Origin: Flavobacteriaceae bacterium
Lineage (GTDB): Bacteria > Bacteroidota > Bacteroidia > Flavobacteriales > Flavobacteriaceae
Direction: 5' to 3'
Length of the DNA: 9,639 nucleotides
Assembly (NCBI GenBank): GCA_023141985.1
Contig: JAGLKH010000224.1
Span: 1 to 9,639, forward strand
The notes below the pieces were generated by a model. It was not told the origin of the DNA. It made no database searches and saw only the letters and a program-made list of their open reading frames with translations. Both the position numbers and the translations under genes were made by a program. Below are positions 6,588 to 9,639 of the stretch, one piece after another. Each line of letters begins with the position of its first letter. Positions within the stretch are counted from its first letter, which is position 1.

Positions 6588-7799
6588 TTACGTTTTTAAA
6601 TTTTCAACTCGATTAACAATCTCATCAGCAATAGCCATACATGAAGTGGCTGCAGGAGATGGTGCATTTAATACATGAATGTGTCCGTTTTTTTCTTCAA
6701 TTTTAAAATCATCGACCAGGTTACCATTATTATCTATTGCCTGGGCTCTCACTCCTGCTCTTACAGGCTTCACATCATCCATAGAAATTGAAGGTATTAA
6801 TTTTTGAAGTTCTTTGACAAATAACCGTTTAGAGAAAGCCCTTTTGTATTCATCTATTGCTTTGCGCCAATGTCTTGCAAAAAGTTTCCATGTTCCCTTA
6901 TAAGTTAATGCATGAAAAGTGTCTTTTAAATTAAAGCTTGTAGTATTATAACCCTCTCGCTTAAATGAAAAAACTGCATTAGGGCCACATTCTACACTAC
7001 CATTAATCATGGGAGTAAAGTGAACCCCGAGAAATGGAAAATGTGTATCTGGCACTGGATAAACCAAATTATTTATTTTATGTTTTGCTTTGTCTGCTAA
7101 CTCATAATAATCACCACGAAAACCTACAATTTGCATATCGATTTTGACTGCATCTCTTTTTGCTGTTCTATCGGAATGTAATCCTGTACAAAAAACGATT
7201 TTGTCGGCATAAAAAATTCCTTGTAAAGTCTGTATCTGATTTTCTTCTACACGCTTAAATTCGCAAGAAACTATAAGCTTGCTTTTTGGATTGATTACGG
7301 ATATTAATTCAACAAATTTATGACATACACTTACATAATCAATAATACCTGCCGTTGGTACCCAAATAGCTTTTAGTCCATTTACATATGGTTCTTTTTC
7401 TTTGATTTCTGCTGAATTCAAATAGCAAATACCTGGAGTTCCATTTTTAATTCCTCTTTGATAAATATTTTCTAATCCATCAACTTCTGATAGCGTTGTA
7501 GCTACAATTATTTTTCCGCAAATATCACAAGGAACATCATTTTTTTGAACGAATTCTACTAATTGCTCTCGACCGTTTTTACAATTTTTTGCTTTATGAG
7601 AATTTGGTTTGTAATAAATTCCGGAGTGGATTACCCCAGAATTTCGTCCTGTTTGATGCATCCCAATAGAAGCTTCTTTTTCAAGAATTGCAATCGATTT
7701 ATATGGATGATTTAATTGTAATTTATATGCTGTTGCAAGGCCAACTATACCTCCTCCAATAATAATAAAATCGTAATTATTATTTATTGTATTCTTCAT
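6588..7799 (-). CDS. lhgO: L-2-hydroxyglutarate oxidase/dehydrogenase
   Basis: FAD enzyme that oxidises L-2-hydroxyglutarate to 2-oxoglutarate, probably passing electrons to the quinone pool at the inner membrane. It recovers a by-product of promiscuous dehydrogenases or an intermediate of glutarate/lysine breakdown. The DAO-type fold is evident: dinucleotide motif IIGGGIVGLATA (13-24) with Glu40 closing the FAD ribose site, HQTGRNSGVIHSGIYY (48-63), the central GFRGDYYEL segment, VKPVRAGVRAQ, and the C-terminal SPAATSCMAIADEIV. These and the 403-aa length match LhgO/L2HGDH closely, better than glycerol-3-phosphate dehydrogenase or other DAO relatives. It lies 88 bp downstream of acs on the same strand, with an inverted repeat in the gap; no csiD or gab genes are nearby. 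The ATG at 7799 is the natural start, just before the FAD motif. No exact -7 box was found. Confidence 0.93.
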   Translation of the reverse strand: MKNTINNNYDFIIIGGGIVGLATAYKLQLNHPYKSIAILEKEASIGMHQTGRNSGVIHSGIYYKPNSHKAKNCKNGREQLVEFVQKNDVPCDICGKIIVATTLSEVDGLENIYQRGIKNGTPGICYLNSAEIKEKEPYVNGLKAIWVPTAGIIDYVSVCHKFVELISVINPKSKLIVSCEFKRVEENQIQTLQGIFYADKIVFCTGLHSDRTAKRDAVKIDMQIVGFRGDYYELADKAKHKINNLVYPVPDTHFPFLGVHFTPMINGSVECGPNAVFSFKREGYNTTSFNLKDTFHALTYKGTWKLFARHWRKAIDEYKRAFSKRLFVKELQKLIPSISMDDVKPVRAGVRAQAIDNNGNLVDDFKIEEKNGHIHVLNAPSPAATSCMAIADEIVNRVENLKT

Positions 7800-7832
7800 A
7801 TAGTAAATATAACATTTCAGTTATTTTAAACA

Positions 7833-7874
7833 CAGGGTGTCAAATTGTTTGATGTAGGTTATTTTGACACTTTG
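7833..7874 (-). terminator. Inverted repeat after acs, terminator or operator
   Basis: GTGTCAAA (7837-7844) and TTTGACAC (7863-7870) are perfect 8-base arms around an 18-base loop; G-U pairing extends the stem to about 12 pairs (7833-7844 with 7863-7874). On the minus strand it begins about 14 bases after the acs stop codon and lies ahead of lhgO. It lacks a clean T-run, so it could be a weak terminator, an RNA-stability hairpin or a protein-binding site. Confidence 0.4.
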
Positions 7875-7887
7875 CTCTTAATTAATG

Positions 7888-9639
7888 TTACAAAACATTA
7901 TCCATAATATCTTTTACCACTTCTGGATTTAATAAGGTGCTTGTATCTCCTAAATTAGAAGTGTCCTTATTTGCAATTTTACGTAAAATACGTCGCATAA
8001 TTTTACCGGAGCGTGTTTTTGGTAAGCCACTTGTAAATTGTATTTTATCTAACTTCGCAATTGGGCCAATATGTTCTGTAATTATTTGGTTAATCTCTTT
8101 ACGTAAATTGTTATGGTCACGAGACTCGCCTGTTTGTTTTAAGATCACATAACCATACAAGGCATTACCTTTAATATCGTGTGGAAACCCTACAATGGCA
8201 GATTCTGCAACTGCTGGATGCTCATTAATGGCATCTTCTATTGGTGCTGTACCTAAATTGTGTCCGGAAACTATTATAACATCATCTACTCTACCTGTAA
8301 TACGATAGTAACCTACCTCATCACGAAGTGCTCCGTCTCCACTAAAATACATATCTTTATATGCAGAAAAATAGGTGTCTCTATAACGCTCATGATTTCC
8401 CCAAATGGTTCTTGCAATTCCAGGCCAGGGGAATTTAATACATAAGCGGCCATCAACTTGATTGCCTTTTATTTCGATTCCGTTTTCATCCATTATGGCA
8501 GGTTGAATCCCAATAAATGGCAAGGTTGCATAGGTTGGTTTCGTTGGTGTTACAAACGGAATTGGAGTAATCATTATACCTCCTGTTTCGGTTTGCCACC
8601 AGGTATCTACAATTGGACTTTTCTTTTTACCAATGTTATCATCATACCATTTCCATGCTTCATCGTTTATGGGTTCTCCAACAGTACCTAATACTTTTAA
8701 GGATGATAAATCATATTTTTCTACAAAGTCTAATTTTTGTTTAGCTAAAGCACGAATAGCCGTTGGTGCAGTATAGAATTGATTGACTTTATGCTTTTCA
8801 ACAATTTCCCAGAATCTTCCCCAATCCGGATAGGTTGGTACGCCTTCAAACATAACTGTTGTTGCCCCATTGGCTAATGGTCCATATACAATATAACTAT
8901 GACCTGTAATCCAACCTATATCTGCTGTACACCAATATACATCTTCTTGTTTATATTGAAAGACATTTTTAAATGTATAAGCCGTAAAAACCATATAACC
9001 AGCAGTGGTATGTAACATGCCTTTTGGTTTTCCTGTAGAACCAGATGTATATAAAATAAATAATGGATCTTCTGCATCCATGATTTCTGGTTCACATTCA
9101 TTTGAAGCATCATCCAATAAAGACTGTAGCCATTTATCGCGGCCATCTTTCATGTTAATGTCTGAATTGATTCTTTTAGCTACCAAAACCGTTTCTACGC
9201 CGGGACAATTTTCTAATCCTTCATCTACAATGCCTTTTAAGTCGATAGTTTTTGGGCCTCTATAAGAACCATCTGAAGTAATTACCATTTTACAATCGCT
9301 ATCATTAATTCGTGTCGATAATGCTGTTGCTGAAAATCCTGCAAATACTACTGAATGTATCGCTCCAATTCTCGCACATGCCAATACTGAGATTGCCAAT
9401 TCCGGAATCATTGGTAAATAGATACAAACACGATCTCCTTTTTTAATACCTTGGTCTTTGAGGACATTTGCAAACTGATTGACACGTTCGTATAATTGCT
9501 TGTATGTAATATGTTCAGCTGGTTCGTTAGGATCGTTAGGCTCAAAAAGAATTGCTGTTTTGTCTCCTCTTGTTCGCAAATGTCTATCGATACAGTTTTC
9601 GGTAATATTGAGTTTTGCACCTTCAAACCATTTTACTTC
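7888..9639 (-). CDS. acs: Acetyl-CoA synthetase (AMP-forming), 5' end outside the window
   Basis: Activates acetate to acetyl-CoA through an acetyl-AMP intermediate, in the cytoplasm. The visible 583 codons start mid-protein at EVKWFEGAKLNITENCIDRHL, which aligns with about residue 60 of typical Acs, so roughly 50-70 N-terminal residues are missing to the right. Hallmarks are the AMP-binding motif YTSGSTGKPKG (near 9020-9053), TADIGWITGHSY, GEPINDEAW, the DTWWQTETGG motif, YFSGDGALRDEVGYY, and the C-terminal PKTRSGKIMRRILRK (near 7980-8025). The Lys of SGK there is the catalytic, acetylation-regulated lysine. The ending GDTSNLGDTSTL is also diagnostic. The A8 region reads SGHNLGTAPIE where enterobacterial Acs has SGHRLGTAEIE. 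The TTG at 9579 is not the start, since conserved Acs residues continue upstream to the edge. Promoter not in the window. Confidence 0.96.
   Translation of the reverse strand, partial: EVKWFEGAKLNITENCIDRHLRTRGDKTAILFEPNDPNEPAEHITYKQLYERVNQFANVLKDQGIKKGDRVCIYLPMIPELAISVLACARIGAIHSVVFAGFSATALSTRINDSDCKMVITSDGSYRGPKTIDLKGIVDEGLENCPGVETVLVAKRINSDINMKDGRDKWLQSLLDDASNECEPEIMDAEDPLFILYTSGSTGKPKGMLHTTAGYMVFTAYTFKNVFQYKQEDVYWCTADIGWITGHSYIVYGPLANGATTVMFEGVPTYPDWGRFWEIVEKHKVNQFYTAPTAIRALAKQKLDFVEKYDLSSLKVLGTVGEPINDEAWKWYDDNIGKKKSPIVDTWWQTETGGIMITPIPFVTPTKPTYATLPFIGIQPAIMDENGIEIKGNQVDGRLCIKFPWPGIARTIWGNHERYRDTYFSAYKDMYFSGDGALRDEVGYYRITGRVDDVIIVSGHNLGTAPIEDAINEHPAVAESAIVGFPHDIKGNALYGYVILKQTGESRDHNNLRKEINQIITEHIGPIAKLDKIQFTSGLPKTRSGKIMRRILRKIANKDTSNLGDTSTLLNPEVVKDIMDNVL

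Noticed and set aside
7804..7811. Near -7 box (TATATTTA on the minus strand) four bases before the lhgO ATG
   Set aside because: It has one mismatch in an A/T-rich stretch and would again imply a leaderless start; too weak to list as a promoter.
7937..9265. Several short plus-strand frames (7937-8152, 8260-8445, 8458-8691, 9005-9265) and minus-strand out-of-frame frames (8916-9146, 9408-9626) within acs
   Set aside because: All overlap the strongly conserved acs frame and resemble random read-through of it.
9577..9579. TTG as start codon of acs, giving a 563-aa protein
   Set aside because: The frame continues upstream to the window edge with conserved Acs residues (WFEGAKLNITENCIDRHL), so the gene is simply cut by the window.
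1..9639. A coordinated novel defence, biosynthetic or mobile system across the window
   Set aside because: The genes belong to separate, familiar families on alternating strands. There is no integrase, transposase, CRISPR array, toxin-antitoxin pair or clustered accessory cassette.

Overview
The window looks like an ordinary chromosomal stretch from a member of the Bacteroidota, most likely a marine-type Flavobacteriaceae. The reasons are strong A+T richness, few Shine-Dalgarno sequences, several exact matches to the Bacteroidota -7 promoter element TAnnTTTG just ahead of genes, and protein sequences of flavobacterial character (RseP, Acs, LhgO, SCO1). The genus cannot be fixed from the sequence alone.

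Layout. The left edge holds the 5' end of rseP, an intramembrane protease gene on the minus strand. It diverges from a plus-strand SCO1/SenC copper-chaperone gene (373-1050). SCO1 converges on an MsbA-type ABC exporter (minus, 1244-3079), and the 193-bp gap between them is a patchwork of repeat-like motifs and two hairpins. Next on the minus strand are a four-helix membrane protein of unknown function (3179-3739) and a DinB/DUF1572 protein (3813-4268). A plus-strand Bcr/CflA-type MFS drug exporter (4356-5549) diverges from DinB. It converges on a minus-strand NYN-nuclease/LOTUS protein (5594-6355). Just upstream of that lies a 34-codon Lys/Ala-rich gene that is easily missed (6386-6490). The right part is metabolic: L-2-hydroxyglutarate oxidase lhgO (6588-7799) and most of acetyl-CoA synthetase acs (7888 to beyond 9639), both on the minus strand.

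How the genes relate. Most look like separate transcription units, not one system. SCO1 points to cytochrome oxidase copper delivery, RseP to envelope stress signalling, the two exporters to envelope lipid or drug traffic, and lhgO and acs to central carbon metabolism (2-oxoglutarate recovery and acetate activation). No phage, IS, CRISPR, toxin-antitoxin or defence cluster is visible, and no tRNA or rRNA was recognised.

The observations most worth a second look are the probably leaderless MFS transcript, the composite intergenic repeat, the tiny basic peptide beside the NYN-LOTUS protein, and a divergent A8-type motif in Acs.
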